64,000 nucleotides of DNA. Source: Mesorhizobium tamadayense (GTDB lineage Bacteria; Pseudomonadota; Alphaproteobacteria; Rhizobiales; Rhizobiaceae). A model generated the notes under the pieces. That model worked only from the letters and a program-made list of their open reading frames with translations. It did no database searches and was not told where the DNA came from. The stretch is taken from positions 1 through 64,000 of the forward strand of contig NZ_RQXT01000011.1 in NCBI RefSeq assembly GCF_003863365.1, given 5' to 3'. How positions within the stretch are numbered: position 1 is the first letter of the stretch; each line of letters starts with the position of its first letter. Below, in pieces: positions 35,075-45,697 of this stretch. A program made the translations under genes and the position numbers.

Positions 35075-36925
35075 TCAAGCCACGCCGGCGATCGCCCTGG
35101 CGAATTCGCTGGCCGAGAAGGGTTCGAGGTCGTCGACCTGCTCGCCGACGCCGATGAAATAGACCGGCAATCTGTGCTTGGCCGCGATCGCCACCAGAAT
35201 ACCGCCGCGCGCCGTGCCGTCCAGCTTGGTCATGACCAGGCCGTTGACGCCGGCGACATTGCGGAAGATCTCGACCTGGTTGAGCGCATTCTGGCCGGTG
35301 GTGGCGTCGACGGTCTGCAGCACGGTATGCGGCGCTTCCGGATCGAGCTTGCCCAGCACGCGGACGATCTTTTCCAGCTCCGCCATCAGCTCGGTCTTGT
35401 TCTGCAGGCGGCCGGCCGTGTCGATGATCAGCACGTCGGAGCCTGCCTCCTTGGCCTTCTCGAAGGCATCGTAGGCGAGGCCGGCGGCATCGGCGCCGAG
35501 CTTGGTGGCGATGACCGGCGACTTCGTGCGCTCGCCCCAGATCTTCAGCTGCTCGATCGCGGCCGCGCGGAATGTGTCGCCTGCCGCCAGCATCACCGAA
35601 AGTCCGCCTTCGGTCAGCTTGGCGGCCAGCTTGCCAATGGTCGTCGTCTTGCCGGTGCCGTTGACGCCGACGACCAGGATGACATGCGGCTTGTGGCTGA
35701 GGTCGAGTTCGAGCGGCTTGGCGACCGGCGTCAGAACCTTTTCCATTTCCGCCGCCATCACGGCGCGAACTTCGGAATCGGAAACGTCCTTGCCGTAACG
35801 GCTGGAGGCGAGCGAATCGGTGACGCGCAGCGCCGTCTCGACGCCGAGATCGGCGCGGATCAGCACGTCCTCCAGGTCTTGCAGCGTGTCCTCGTCCAGC
35901 TTGCGCTTGGTGAAGACGCCGGCGATGTTGCCGGTGAGCTCGCGCGAGGAGCGGGCAAGCCCGTCCCGCATGCGCTGGAACCAGGAGCGCCTCTGCGCCG
36001 GCTCCGGCGCCTTTTGCGGCTCGGCCTTCTGCTCGACCTTTTTGGCGACAGTCACCTTGCCGGCGGAGGGCGCGGGCTTTGCTTGAGGGGTCGGCTTCGG
36101 TGCTGGGACCGCCTGGGGCTCGGGCGCGATCTCGGCGTGGATCGGCTGCGTTTCGATCGGCGGAGGTTGGCGGAGAGGCTGTGGAATTTCCGCGGAGACT
36201 TCGGCTGGCGGCACCAGATCCCGCGCAGGTTGGCGCTGCCCCTCACCCTTGCCCTCTCCCCGTGAAGGACGGGGCGTGGAGGGCGCTAGCGCTGGAGCTT
36301 CTTCTTCGACGGTTGCAGGCGGGGCAGCGCCGGCCTCGGAGGTCGGTTGCGCCGGAGACGGAGTCGACGGTGGTATCTCGATCGGCGCCGGCGTTTCGGC
36401 CGGGACCTCGCTGGGCGGGGTCGGCACTTCGACCGGCGCAGGCTCCGGCTGACGTTCCGGGCGCGACGGCTCGATCTCCGGCTCAGCCGGCGCGGGCGGC
36501 GGCACCTCCTGCGGCTTCGGCTCGGGCTCGGGAACGGCTGGAGGCACCGGCACTTCCTCCGGCCTTGCCGGCTCCGGCGTCTCGGGAGCCGGTTGCGGCT
36601 CTTCCTCCGGCCCAGGCTCCGGAAGCGGTTCCGGCTTGGTCGGAACGCTCGGCTCCGGCTGCGGTGGAACGGTTGGTTCCGGCGTCGGCGGAATCGCAGG
36701 CGCAGGCTCGGGCTTCGGCTCGTCGGGGGTCGGCTCGGGCTCAGGCTGAGGCGCTGGCGGTTCCTCCTCGCGCGGCGAAACCTCAGGAGCAGCCTGCTCG
36801 GCTTCCGGCTTCAGCGCCTCCAGCGCGTCCCATTTGATCGGCGGCAGGGGTGCGGTCTCGTCGACGCGTTCCTCGACGACCTCTTTCCTGCCGAACGAAA
36901 ATATCTTCTTGAAGAAACCGGCCAT
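35075..36925 (-). CDS. ftsY: Signal recognition particle receptor FtsY
   Basis: A 616-residue SRP receptor. The C-terminal NG domain (about the last 300 residues) is complete: VVGVNGTGKTTTIGKLAAKL (G1), AGDTFRAAAIEQL, LIIDTAGRLQNKTELM, VMTKLDGTARGGI and FIGVGEQVDDLEPF. The N-terminal 300 residues are rich in Pro, Glu and Ala with many PEPxP units, much longer than in E. coli's acidic domain. Residues around 216-230 (SRGEGKGEGQRQ) are encoded by a sequence very like an intergenic palindromic repeat. The ATG at 36925 begins MAGFFKKIFSFGRKE. mtaB lies just upstream on the same strand. Confidence 0.95.
   Translation of the reverse strand: MAGFFKKIFSFGRKEVVEERVDETAPLPPIKWDALEALKPEAEQAAPEVSPREEEPPAPQPEPEPTPDEPKPEPAPAIPPTPEPTVPPQPEPSVPTKPEPLPEPGPEEEPQPAPETPEPARPEEVPVPPAVPEPEPKPQEVPPPAPAEPEIEPSRPERQPEPAPVEVPTPPSEVPAETPAPIEIPPSTPSPAQPTSEAGAAPPATVEEEAPALAPSTPRPSRGEGKGEGQRQPARDLVPPAEVSAEIPQPLRQPPPIETQPIHAEIAPEPQAVPAPKPTPQAKPAPSAGKVTVAKKVEQKAEPQKAPEPAQRRSWFQRMRDGLARSSRELTGNIAGVFTKRKLDEDTLQDLEDVLIRADLGVETALRVTDSLASSRYGKDVSDSEVRAVMAAEMEKVLTPVAKPLELDLSHKPHVILVVGVNGTGKTTTIGKLAAKLTEGGLSVMLAAGDTFRAAAIEQLKIWGERTKSPVIATKLGADAAGLAYDAFEKAKEAGSDVLIIDTAGRLQNKTELMAELEKIVRVLGKLDPEAPHTVLQTVDATTGQNALNQVEIFRNVAGVNGLVMTKLDGTARGGILVAIAAKHRLPVYFIGVGEQVDDLEPFSASEFARAIAGVA
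36238..36279. repeat. Palindromic repeat family F inside the ftsY coding sequence
   Basis: On the minus strand CGGGGAGAGGGCAAGGGTGA follows a short CCGTCC arm, matching the right arm of the intergenic element at 25901-25944 with two mismatches. The reading frame is kept through it, adding a Gly/Arg/Glu/Lys-rich stretch to the flexible linker of FtsY. Confidence 0.6.
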
Positions 36926-36938
36926 AAGTCTCGCAGTC

Positions 36939-38237
36939 TCAGGCGGCTTGGGCGGCAAGCGGCGCCGCGGTCAAGCGGGCGCCGTCATGGCCAGTGACAA
37001 CCGCATCGACGATCTCGCCCGGTTTGCCCGCGGCGATGGCGGCAAGGGTGAAGCCTTCGGTGCGGCCGAGCCCGTCGCGCTCGACCAGGATCGACTGGCG
37101 CGTGCCGGCAAGGGACGCCAGATGACGGCGATAGGCGACCTCGCCGGCGGCGCGCAGCCGGGCGGCGCGGTGCTTGACCACCTCGCGGCGCACCTGCGGC
37201 ATGCGCGCGGCGGGCGTGCCCTCGCGCGGTGAGAACGGGAAGACGTGCAGATGCGTCAGGCCGCATTCCTCGACTATTCTTTGCGAATTCTCGAACATCG
37301 CGTCGGTCTCGGTCGGGAAGCCGGCGATGATGTCGGCGCCGAACACGATGCCGGGGCGCAGCTTGCGCACGTCCTCGCAGAAGCGGATCGACTGGTCTCT
37401 GCTGTGGCGGCGCTTCATGCGCTTCAGGATCATGTCGTCGCCCGACTGCAGCGACAAATGCAGGTGCGGCATCAGCCTCGGCTCGGTGGCGATGGCTTCG
37501 AGCAGCTCGTCGTCCGCCTCGATCGAATCGATCGAGGACAGCCTGAGTCGCTTCACGTCGGGCACCTGGCGTAGGATCGTCTTCACCAGTCTGCCGAGTT
37601 TCGGGCTGCCGGGCAGGTCGGCGCCAAAGCTGGTCATGTCGACGCCGGTCAGCACGATCTCGGCATAGCCGTTGCCGGCAAGGCGCTTGACCTGCTCGAC
37701 CACGGCGCCCATCGGCACCGAGCGCGAATTGCCGCGTCCGTAGGGGATGATGCAGAAGGTGCAGCGGTGGTCGCAGCCGTTCTGCACCTGCACGAAGGCG
37801 CGCGCCCGGCCCTCGATGGCGTCGACCATATGAGAGGCCGTCTCGCGCACCGAGAAGATGTCGTTGACGCGCGCCTTCTCGGTGTCGTTGATGCCGAAGT
37901 CCGGTAGCGCGCGGTAGGAGTTGGCCTTGAGCTTCTCCTCATTGCCGAGCACGAGATCGACCTCGTCCATGGCGACGAAATTCTGCGGCTCGGTCTGCGC
38001 CGCGCAGCCAGTGACGATGATGCGCGCCTCGGGGTTTTCGCGGCGCGCCTTGCGGATCGCCTGCTTGGCCTGACGCACGGCTTCGGCTGTGACCGCGCAG
38101 GTGTTAAAGATGACGGCGCCGCCCTTCAGCGCGGCGAGGCCGGCGCTCTCGGCCTCGCGGCGCATCACCTCGGATTCATAGGTGTTGAGGCGGCAGCCGA
38201 ACGTGACGACGTCGACACCTTTTTGAAGCGCGGACAT
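36939..38237 (-). CDS. mtaB: tRNA ms2t6A37 methylthiotransferase MtaB
   Basis: A 432-residue radical-SAM enzyme that adds a methylthio group to t6A37 of tRNA. The N-terminal cluster cysteines lie in VVTFGCRLNTYE, FNTCAVTAEA and VTGCAAQ; the radical-SAM cluster CDHRCTFCIIPYGRG follows, then the PTETDAMF barrel and a C-terminal TRAM-like part. Its ATG shares one base with the dapF stop (TGATG). The open frame upstream runs through dapF and is dismissed. It follows from TsaD's reaction, whose gene is at 23461. Confidence 0.93.
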   Translation of the reverse strand: MSALQKGVDVVTFGCRLNTYESEVMRREAESAGLAALKGGAVIFNTCAVTAEAVRQAKQAIRKARRENPEARIIVTGCAAQTEPQNFVAMDEVDLVLGNEEKLKANSYRALPDFGINDTEKARVNDIFSVRETASHMVDAIEGRARAFVQVQNGCDHRCTFCIIPYGRGNSRSVPMGAVVEQVKRLAGNGYAEIVLTGVDMTSFGADLPGSPKLGRLVKTILRQVPDVKRLRLSSIDSIEADDELLEAIATEPRLMPHLHLSLQSGDDMILKRMKRRHSRDQSIRFCEDVRKLRPGIVFGADIIAGFPTETDAMFENSQRIVEECGLTHLHVFPFSPREGTPAARMPQVRREVVKHRAARLRAAGEVAYRRHLASLAGTRQSILVERDGLGRTEGFTLAAIAAGKPGEIVDAVVTGHDGARLTAAPLAAQAA

Positions 38238-39121
38238 CAGGCGGCGCTTTCGGTGTCGCGGGCCCAGGCGCCGGTCGAGGGGTCGAAGCTGCCGGAAAAC
38301 TCCCATTCGGCGGCGCCCGTCAGGATAACATGATCGTCGTCGCGCCATTCGACATGCAGCGAGCCGCCGCCGGGCGTCATCAGCGAGACGCTGCGGCCGG
38401 TGCGCTTGGTGCGGGCGGCGGCAACTACGGCGGCGCAAGCGGCCGAGCCGCAAGCCTTGGTCAGGCCCGCGCCGCGCTCCCAGGTGCGGATGACCATGGT
38501 TTGCGGCGAGGTGACCTGAGCGATGGTGATGTTGGCGCGCTCGGGAAAGATCGGGTGATTTTCCAGCAGCGGGCCGAAGCGGTCGAGCTCGTAGGACCAG
38601 ACGTCGCGATCGACCCAGAAGATGGCGTGCGGGTTGCCCATCGAGACGACCGAGGGCGAATGCAGCACCGGCGCGTCGATCGGGCCGATCTGCAGCTCTA
38701 TCATGCGGGTGTCGTGGAACTCCTCGGCGAGCGGAATCTCCGGCCAGCCGAAGCGCGGCTTGCCCATATCGACCGAGATCGAGCCGTCGGCGTGTTCCTG
38801 TGCGCTGAGGATGCCGGCGCGGGTCTCGAAGGTGAAGGTCTTGTTGCCGGTCTCGGCGGCCAAAGCCTGCACGACGCAGCGCATGCCGTTGCCGCAGGCT
38901 TGCGCGCTGGTGCCGTCGGAATTCAATATGTCGACGTAATAAGCGGTGCCTGCCGTCCGCGCGTCGTGAATCGCCATGATCTGGTCGAACTTCGTCGCCG
39001 CGTCGGCATTGAGCGCGACCGCCGCCACCGCCATCACCTTGTCGGCACGGCCGCGCATGTCGGCGACGATGATCTCGTTGCCGATGCCGTTCATCTTGGC
39101 GAAGGGGGCAGTGCCTGCCAT
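38237..39121 (-). CDS. dapF: Diaminopimelate epimerase
   Basis: A 294-residue enzyme that converts LL- to meso-diaminopimelate for lysine and peptidoglycan. The two catalytic cysteines are intact: Cys76 in [11 protein letters not shown] and Cys224 in [12 protein letters not shown]. The N-terminus [18 protein letters not shown] and [11 protein letters not shown] are family motifs. It begins the dapF-mtaB-ftsY-yciB block. Confidence 0.95.
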   Translation of the reverse strand: MAGTAPFAKMNGIGNEIIVADMRGRADKVMAVAAVALNADAATKFDQIMAIHDARTAGTAYYVDILNSDGTSAQACGNGMRCVVQALAAETGNKTFTFETRAGILSAQEHADGSISVDMGKPRFGWPEIPLAEEFHDTRMIELQIGPIDAPVLHSPSVVSMGNPHAIFWVDRDVWSYELDRFGPLLENHPIFPERANITIAQVTSPQTMVIRTWERGAGLTKACGSAACAAVVAAARTKRTGRSVSLMTPGGGSLHVEWRDDDHVILTGAAEWEFSGSFDPSTGAWARDTESAA

Positions 39122-39194
39122 CTAACCGGTCGTTTCCATTTCCGTTTGGCGCTATATGGCGGAAACGGGCGGGAATTACCAGTCCGGCGCCGGT

Positions 39195-39356
39195 TTACGT
39201 CACGGCGAAAACGCCGAGCAACATCAGCAGGAAGATGATCAGCACGATGCCGATCAGGATGCGCGCGCCCAGGGCGGCTGCTCCGGCAAGCGCCGGCATG
39301 CCGAGCAGGCTCGCGGCGGCAGCGATAATGAGAAGAATGATGATCCACCTGAGCAT
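39195..39356 (-). CDS. DUF1328 small membrane protein
   Basis: A 53-residue peptide that reads MLRWIIILLIIAAAASLLGM at the N-terminus and ends in LLMLLGVFAVT. It has two membrane segments around a short PALAGAAALGARI turn, the DUF1328 (YtjA) pattern. The function is unknown; these are common and often stress-related in Gram-negatives. GGAG precedes the ATG on the minus strand. It is divergently unconnected, 73 bases before dapF's start region and on the same strand. Confidence 0.82.
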   Translation of the reverse strand: MLRWIIILLIIAAAASLLGMPALAGAAALGARILIGIVLIIFLLMLLGVFAVT

Positions 39357-39428
39357 GGAGAGCTCCAGCGAGATTTGCGTCGTGGAACCAACGCCATTCG
39401 CCGGCTTGGGTTCCGCCCAATCGATGCT

Positions 39429-40438
39429 TCAGGCCTCCGGCGCATCCCACACTTCGCCCGGACGCATCGCGCGAAAACGCTCCGGCGGAATGCCTTCCGC
39501 GGCCAATGCCTCGACCAATCTTTGCGCCGGCTCTTCGATCGGCTCGTCGGTGAGCTGGAAGCTGCCCCAGTGGCAGCCGGCGGCATAGGCGGCGTTGCAC
39601 AGCTTCATGCCTTGCACGGCTTCCTGCGGGTTCTGGTGCTGCGGCGCCATGAACCAGCGCGGTTCGTAGGCGCCGATCGGCAGGATGGCGAGCCGGAAGC
39701 TGCGTGTTTTTCCGCTATCAGCCGGTAGTTGACGCCGCCATGGAAGCCGGTGTCGCCGGCGAAATAGACCTTGCCGCCCGCCGTCTCGACGACGAAGCCC
39801 GCCCACAGCGCCATGCGGCGGTCGCGTGCCCCGCGCGCCGACCAGTGATGCGCCGGCTCGACATGAATGACCGCGCTGTTGCCGAATTCGATCCTGTCGC
39901 CCCAGTCACGGGCCGAAAGCCGCATGCCGGGCACGGCGGCGCCGATGATCGCATCGTTGCCGAGCGGCGTGACGACCAGCGGGTCGTGGCTTTGCTTCAG
40001 CTGCTTGAGCGTGACGAGATCGAGATGGTCGTAATGATTGTGGCTGACCAGCACCAGGTCGATCGGCGGCAGGTCGGCAAAGGCGATCCCCGGCGCGTTG
40101 ACCCGCTTCGGCCCGGCGAAACCGAAAGGCGAGGCGCGCTCCGACCAGACCGGATCGGTCAGGATGTTGAAGCCCGCTGTCTGGATGAGCAGCGAGGCGT
40201 GGCCGACCATGGTGAGCCGAAGGGCTAGGCCCTCGATCCTCTCGTCGGGTTTTGCTTGGCGGTAGGGGCTTGGAAAGGCCGCCGGCCATTTCGAGCGACC
40301 GCCGCTCAATTGCCATTTCAGAAGGTCGGCAAAACGGCCGGGCAGCCGGCCGTCGGGGTTGAAGAACAGGGTGCCGTCGAAATGGTCGCTGGGCTGGCCG
40401 CTGTAGTAGCGGTTGGCGGCTCTCGGTGTCGCGGCCAT
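39429..40438 (-). pseudogene. MBL-fold metallo-hydrolase (RomA/NAPE-PLD-like), frameshifted
   Basis: The protein is split between two frames. The first part (from ATG 40438) has the fold start YYSGQPSDHFDGTLFFNPDG, the metal motif VSHNHYDHLD, then HVEPAHHWSARGARDRRMAL and VYFAGDTGFHGGVNY; it then loses the frame near 39703 and would end at 39605 with unrelated residues. The normal continuation, SFRLAILPIGAYEPRWFMAP up to EVWDAPEA, sits in another frame and ends at 39429. One missing base (GCTGCGTG where GCTGCCGTG is expected) explains the break. The lost part holds the last metal ligand. It may be a true pseudogene or a sequencing error. Confidence 0.8.
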
Positions 40439-40570
40439 TCCTTCTCCCATCCTGCTTGTACACCTTCGCCAGAGATAAGACCGCAACCGCCTGGCGCAAA
40501 CATTTTACCGGCGAATGCAAGGGTCGGAAATCCGGTTCGTCTAGGATCGATAGCGCGGAGGACGATCACC

Positions 40571-41038
40571 ATGACGATGAAGCGGACCAAGACACCGTGG
40601 ATGAAGGCTGAGGATTTCGGCCGCTCGCTGGCGCATGGGCTGGGCGTCAACCTTTTGGTCACCGACATGGCGGCGATGGAGGCGTTCTGCCGCGACGTGC
40701 TCGGCGCGCGTATCATCCGCGACGTGCTCGGCGCGTATCATCTATGGCGACGAGGATTTCGCGGCGATCGAACTGTTGGGCTCGGTCTTCATGCTGCATG
40801 CCCACCACTCTTATCTCGACAATCCGATGACCGGCGTCGTCGCAGGTGCCGAAGCGCGCGGCGCGGGCATCGAGCTGCGCCTTTATGGCGCCGATCCGGA
40901 TGCGGTGGAGAAAAGGGCGGGAGCACTCGGCCACATCGTGCTGGGGGCTCGATCGACAAGCCGCATGGCTTGCGGGAATACTACATCGTCGGTCCGGACG
41001 GTTATGTTTTCGTGCCAAGCGCGCGGCTGCAAGCCTGA
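40571..41038 (+). pseudogene. VOC/glyoxalase-family protein, disrupted by a 25-bp duplication and a 1-base deletion
   Basis: The start MTMKRTKTPWMKAEDFGRSL and the end REYYIVGPDGYVFVPSARLQA are in the same frame, but the middle (IIYGDEDFAAIELLGSVFML to RAGALGHIVL) is in another. Two events cause this: a tandem copy of CGCGACGTGCTCGGCGCG(CG)TATCATC, 27 bases at 40691-40717 and 25 at 40718-40742, and one base lost in the G-run at about 40943-40948. Together they restore the frame (+25, -1), but about 65 residues between them are scrambled. The unbroken protein would be about 145 residues, a glyoxalase/bleomycin-resistance fold. Confidence 0.8.
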
Positions 41039-41226
41039 AATTTCAAGATGTTACGGCCCAGGTTCTCGGTGCGGCATGGGTCACGAGGCCGTCGCGATAA
41101 ATTTGCAACGCCAGCTCCGAAAACCCTATTTTAACCATATCGGGTTGAAATTCTGCCACCTTCGCCATCTTGGTGAAGCAGGTATTACGCGGACGGCGCC
41201 CCCCACCGGATCCGACGGAGGTTGGA

Positions 41227-41766
41227 ATGACTTTTTCGAAGACTGGCCTTTTGGCCATATCGCTGGCCGCGCTCGTTGCGAGCGGCTGCTCGACCTCGCG
41301 GTTCTCGTCGATGGACGACCAGCAGCCGGCGCCGCTCACGCCGGCACCCTCCGGCACGGTGACGCAGAATCAGCTGCCGCCGCCGGCCGCTCCGGGCACC
41401 ACCGACCCGTCGCAATTCCCGACTGCGCCGCAGAACAGCCAGGTCGCCGCGCTGCCGCCGGACGGCTCGGCGCCTGCCGGCGCCGCGGACCTGACTGCGG
41501 CCAGCGTCGCCGGCGTCTGGAACGTCAACGTCTCCGGCCAGAGCTGCAAGGTGGCGACGCCGCAGACCAAGTTCGGCGCCGGCTACCGCGCCGGGCCGCT
41601 GCATTGCCCGACCCCGATCGACGGCATCAAGTCGTGGAACGTCGCCGGCAAGCAGCTGACGCTCTACGACGAAAACGGCGGCGCGCTGGCCAGGCTCTAT
41701 TCGTCCGGCGGCGAAAAGTTCGACGGTCAGACTTCCAATGGCCAGCCGATCTCGCTTACAAGGTAA
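41227..41766 (+). CDS. Omp19-like outer-membrane lipoprotein, AprI/Inh protease-inhibitor family
   Basis: A 179-residue lipoprotein. The signal ends at a lipobox, LAALVASGC, with Cys21 as the lipidated residue. A Pro/Gln/Ser-rich linker leads to an Inh beta-barrel: AASVAGVWNVNVSGQSCKVA, GAGYRAGPLHCPTPIDGIKSW and LYSSGGEKFDGQT. The pattern, including the two cysteines, matches Brucella Omp19, which inhibits host proteases; here it more likely guards the envelope from proteases. The ATG at 41227 follows GGAGGTTGG. Upstream codons to 41170 lack similarity. Confidence 0.88.
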   Translation: MTFSKTGLLAISLAALVASGCSTSRFSSMDDQQPAPLTPAPSGTVTQNQLPPPAAPGTTDPSQFPTAPQNSQVAALPPDGSAPAGAADLTAASVAGVWNVNVSGQSCKVATPQTKFGAGYRAGPLHCPTPIDGIKSWNVAGKQLTLYDENGGALARLYSSGGEKFDGQTSNGQPISLTR

Positions 41767-41825
41767 GGCTAGGGTACACCCTAACTCTTCCTGGAGCATC
41801 CTGCTCAGGGCAAACGACGTGACCT

Positions 41826-43028
41826 ATGCATCTGCGTGACGGCCTCCAGACCCATGCGACCGTCAGGCAGCGCTACGACCATCTGGTCGAGACGGGCGTG
41901 GTCGGCCGCGATCCGGCGCAGGAGCGCATCGTCGCAGCGCTCGACCGGCTGATCGACGATATCTCGGCAAAAAGGCTGGCGCAGAAATCCAGCGCGCTGG
42001 GCTGGCTGTTCGCGCGCAGCAAAAAGCCGCGCGAGGCGGTCAAGGGTCTCTACATCCATGGCGGCGTAGGGCGCGGCAAGACCATGCTGATGGACATGTT
42101 CTTCGAGCTCCTGCCTGTCAGGCGCAAGCGCCGCGTCCATTTCAACGACTTCATGGCCGACGTGCAGGACCGCATCCAGAAGCACCGGACGGCGCGCAAG
42201 AACGGCGAGGTCAAGGAAGACGATCCGATCCCGCCGGTGGCGCGGGCGCTGGCCGACGAAGCCTGGGTGCTGTGCTTCGACGAGTTCTCGGTCACCGACA
42301 TCGCCGACGCGATGATCCTGTCGCGCCTGTTCTTGGCCCTGTTTTCCAACGGTGTCGTGCTGGTCGCCACCTCCAATGTCGCACCGCAAGACCTTTATCG
42401 CGACGGGCTGAACCGACAGCTCTTCCTGCCGTTCATCGGTCTGCTCCAACGCAATGCCGAGGTGATGACGCTCGATGCCGAAAAGGACTATCGGCAGGAA
42501 AAGCTCAACCGCCTACCGGTCTATGTCACGCCGGCAGACGAGGCGGCCGATCGCGCGCTCGACGAAGCCTGGAAGGCGATGACGCATGGCAGGCCGACCG
42601 AGGCAGTGACCCTGACGCTGAAGGGGCGCCAGTTCGTGGTGCCGCGCGCCGCCGGCGACGCCGCGCGCTTTTCCTTTGCCGAGCTTTGCGAAAAGCCGCT
42701 CGGCGCGCGCGACTACTTGGCCCTCGCCGGCCGCTTCTCGACCATCTTCATCGACCACGTGCCGGTGCTCGGCGAAGGCAAGCGCAACGAGGCCAAGCGC
42801 TTCATCCTGCTGATCGACACGCTCTACGATCATCGCATGCGGCTGGTGATGAGCGCCGCGGCGCAGCCATCCGAGCTCTACACTGCCAAGCGCGGCACGG
42901 AAGTGTTCGAATTCGAGCGCACCGCCTCACGGCTGGTCGAGATGCAAGGCCGCGACTGGCTGGAAGGCTGGTCGGAACGGCGGCAGGTTGAGGCGCCGGC
43001 GGTGGAGCCGCGGCAGGCGCAAGCGTAG
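41826..43028 (+). CDS. zapE: Cell division protein ZapE (AFG1-like ATPase)
   Basis: A 400-residue AAA-type ATPase. Walker A is LYIHGGVGRGKTMLMDMFFE, Walker B VLCFDEFSVTDIADA, with LVATSNVAPQDLY and RFSTIFIDHVPVLGEGKRNE as further family marks. ZapE binds FtsZ and destabilises its bundles at the end of division in E. coli; the mitochondrial homologue is AFG1. The ATG at 41826 gives MHLRDGLQTHATVRQRYDHL; a clear ribosome site is lacking. It lies immediately upstream of the TCA operon, with a repeat-rich gap of 476 bases. Confidence 0.92.
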   Translation: MHLRDGLQTHATVRQRYDHLVETGVVGRDPAQERIVAALDRLIDDISAKRLAQKSSALGWLFARSKKPREAVKGLYIHGGVGRGKTMLMDMFFELLPVRRKRRVHFNDFMADVQDRIQKHRTARKNGEVKEDDPIPPVARALADEAWVLCFDEFSVTDIADAMILSRLFLALFSNGVVLVATSNVAPQDLYRDGLNRQLFLPFIGLLQRNAEVMTLDAEKDYRQEKLNRLPVYVTPADEAADRALDEAWKAMTHGRPTEAVTLTLKGRQFVVPRAAGDAARFSFAELCEKPLGARDYLALAGRFSTIFIDHVPVLGEGKRNEAKRFILLIDTLYDHRMRLVMSAAAQPSELYTAKRGTEVFEFERTASRLVEMQGRDWLEGWSERRQVEAPAVEPRQAQA

Positions 43029-43039
43029 GCGTGGGGGAT

Positions 43040-43230
43040 ATCGTTTCGCCCTGCGTCGTTGGAGATTGGCGAACGCCGGCGCGACGGCCGATCTTCGTCC
43101 TTGAGACGGAGATGGCCGGCAGGCCAGAGGGGTCGGTTCGACCGGGCTCGGCGCAAATGCCGCCAGCGCTCCACGCGCGGCGACCCCTCTGTCGCCTTCG
43201 GCGACATCTCCCCCTCAAGGAGGGAGATTT
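43040..43230. repeat. Dispersed palindromic repeat, family A (diverged)
   Basis: GGAGATTGGCGAACGCCGGC, GACGGAGATGGCCGGCAGGC with CAGAGGGG, and CCCCTCTGTCGCCTTCGGCG with ACATCTCCCCCTCAAGGAGG form inverted arms. Both ends match the elements at 1-46 and 32920-33085. It is the main content of the first half of the gap between zapE and mdh. Confidence 0.7.
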
Positions 43231-44473
<1,243 letters not shown>

Positions 44474-44498
44474 TCGTCCCTCCCCGGAGACCAAGCGC

Positions 44499-45692
44499 AT
44501 GAACATCCATGAATATCAGGCCAAGGCGCTGCTGAAGTCGTTCGGAGCGCCGGTCGCGGACGGCGTGCCGGTGTTCAACGCCGGCGAGGCGGAAGCCGCC
44601 GCCAAGGCGCTGCCCGGCCCGCTCTATGTGGTGAAGAGCCAGATCCATGCCGGCGGCCGCGGCAAGGGCAAGTTCAAGGAACTCGGCCCCGACGCCAAGG
44701 GCGGCGTGCGGCTGGCGAAGTCGGCGGCCGAAGTGGTCGCCAATGCCAACGAGATGCTCGGCCACACGCTGGTCACCAAGCAGACCGGGCCGGCCGGCAA
44801 GCAGGTCAACCGGCTTTATATCGAGGACGGCGCTGACATCGAGCGCGAACTCTACCTGTCGATCCTGGTCGACCGCTCCGTCGGCCGCATCGCCTTCGTC
44901 GTCTCGACCGAAGGCGGCATGGACATCGAGGCGGTCGCGCATGACTCGCCGGAAAAGATAGTCACCGTCGCCATCGATCCGGAAAAGGGCGTGACCGCGG
45001 ATGACGTGACGAAGCTGAATGCCGCGCTGAGGCTCGACGGCGACGCGGCTAAGGATGGCGGCACGCTGTTCCCAATCCTCTACAAGGCCTTCCTGGAGAA
45101 GGACATGAGCCTGCTCGAGGTCAATCCGCTGATCGTCATGAAGAACGGCCGCCTGCGCGTCCTCGACGCAAAAGTGTCATTCGACAACAACGCGCTGTTC
45201 CGCCACCCGGACGTGATGGAGCTGCGCGACACCACCGAGGAAGACGAGAAGGAGATCGAGGCGTCGAAATACGACCTCGCCTATGTCGCCCTCGACGGCA
45301 ATATCGGCTGCATGGTCAACGGCGCCGGCCTCGCCATGGCGACGATGGACATCATCAAGCTCTATGGCGCCGAGCCGGCCAACTTCCTCGACGTCGGCGG
45401 CGGCGCTTCGAAGGAGAAGGTGACGGCGGCGTTCAAGATCATCACCAAGGATCCGGCGGTCGAAGGCATCCTGATCAACATCTTCGGCGGCATCATGAAA
45501 TGCGACGTCATCGCCGAGGGCGTGATCGCCGCGGTCAAGGAAGTCGGGCTGAAGGTGCCGCTGGTCGTGCGGCTCGAAGGCACCAATGCCGAGCTCGGCA
45601 AGAAGATCATCAACGACAGCGGCCTGAACGTCGTCTCGGCCGACGATCTCGACGACGCGGCCAAGAAGATCGTCAAGGCGGTGAGGGGCTAA
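44499..45692 (+). CDS. sucC: Succinyl-CoA synthetase subunit beta (ADP-forming)
   Basis: A 397-residue ATP-grasp subunit. [20 protein letters not shown] is the family's N-terminus, [15 protein letters not shown] the nucleotide-binding segment, [17 protein letters not shown] the phosphate loop and [14 protein letters not shown] the C-terminal CoA-side helix. It couples succinyl-CoA cleavage to ATP formation with SucD. Unusually, the sucD gene does not follow directly; four genes intervene. Confidence 0.96.
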   Translation: MNIHEYQAKALLKSFGAPVADGVPVFNAGEAEAAAKALPGPLYVVKSQIHAGGRGKGKFKELGPDAKGGVRLAKSAAEVVANANEMLGHTLVTKQTGPAGKQVNRLYIEDGADIERELYLSILVDRSVGRIAFVVSTEGGMDIEAVAHDSPEKIVTVAIDPEKGVTADDVTKLNAALRLDGDAAKDGGTLFPILYKAFLEKDMSLLEVNPLIVMKNGRLRVLDAKVSFDNNALFRHPDVMELRDTTEEDEKEIEASKYDLAYVALDGNIGCMVNGAGLAMATMDIIKLYGAEPANFLDVGGGASKEKVTAAFKIITKDPAVEGILINIFGGIMKCDVIAEGVIAAVKEVGLKVPLVVRLEGTNAELGKKIINDSGLNVVSADDLDDAAKKIVKAVRG

Positions 45693-45697
45693 AGCGG

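Noticed and set aside
34286..36265. A 659-codon plus-strand frame over yciB and ftsY
   Set aside because: Both genes below it are certain; the frame is a shadow without a ribosome site.
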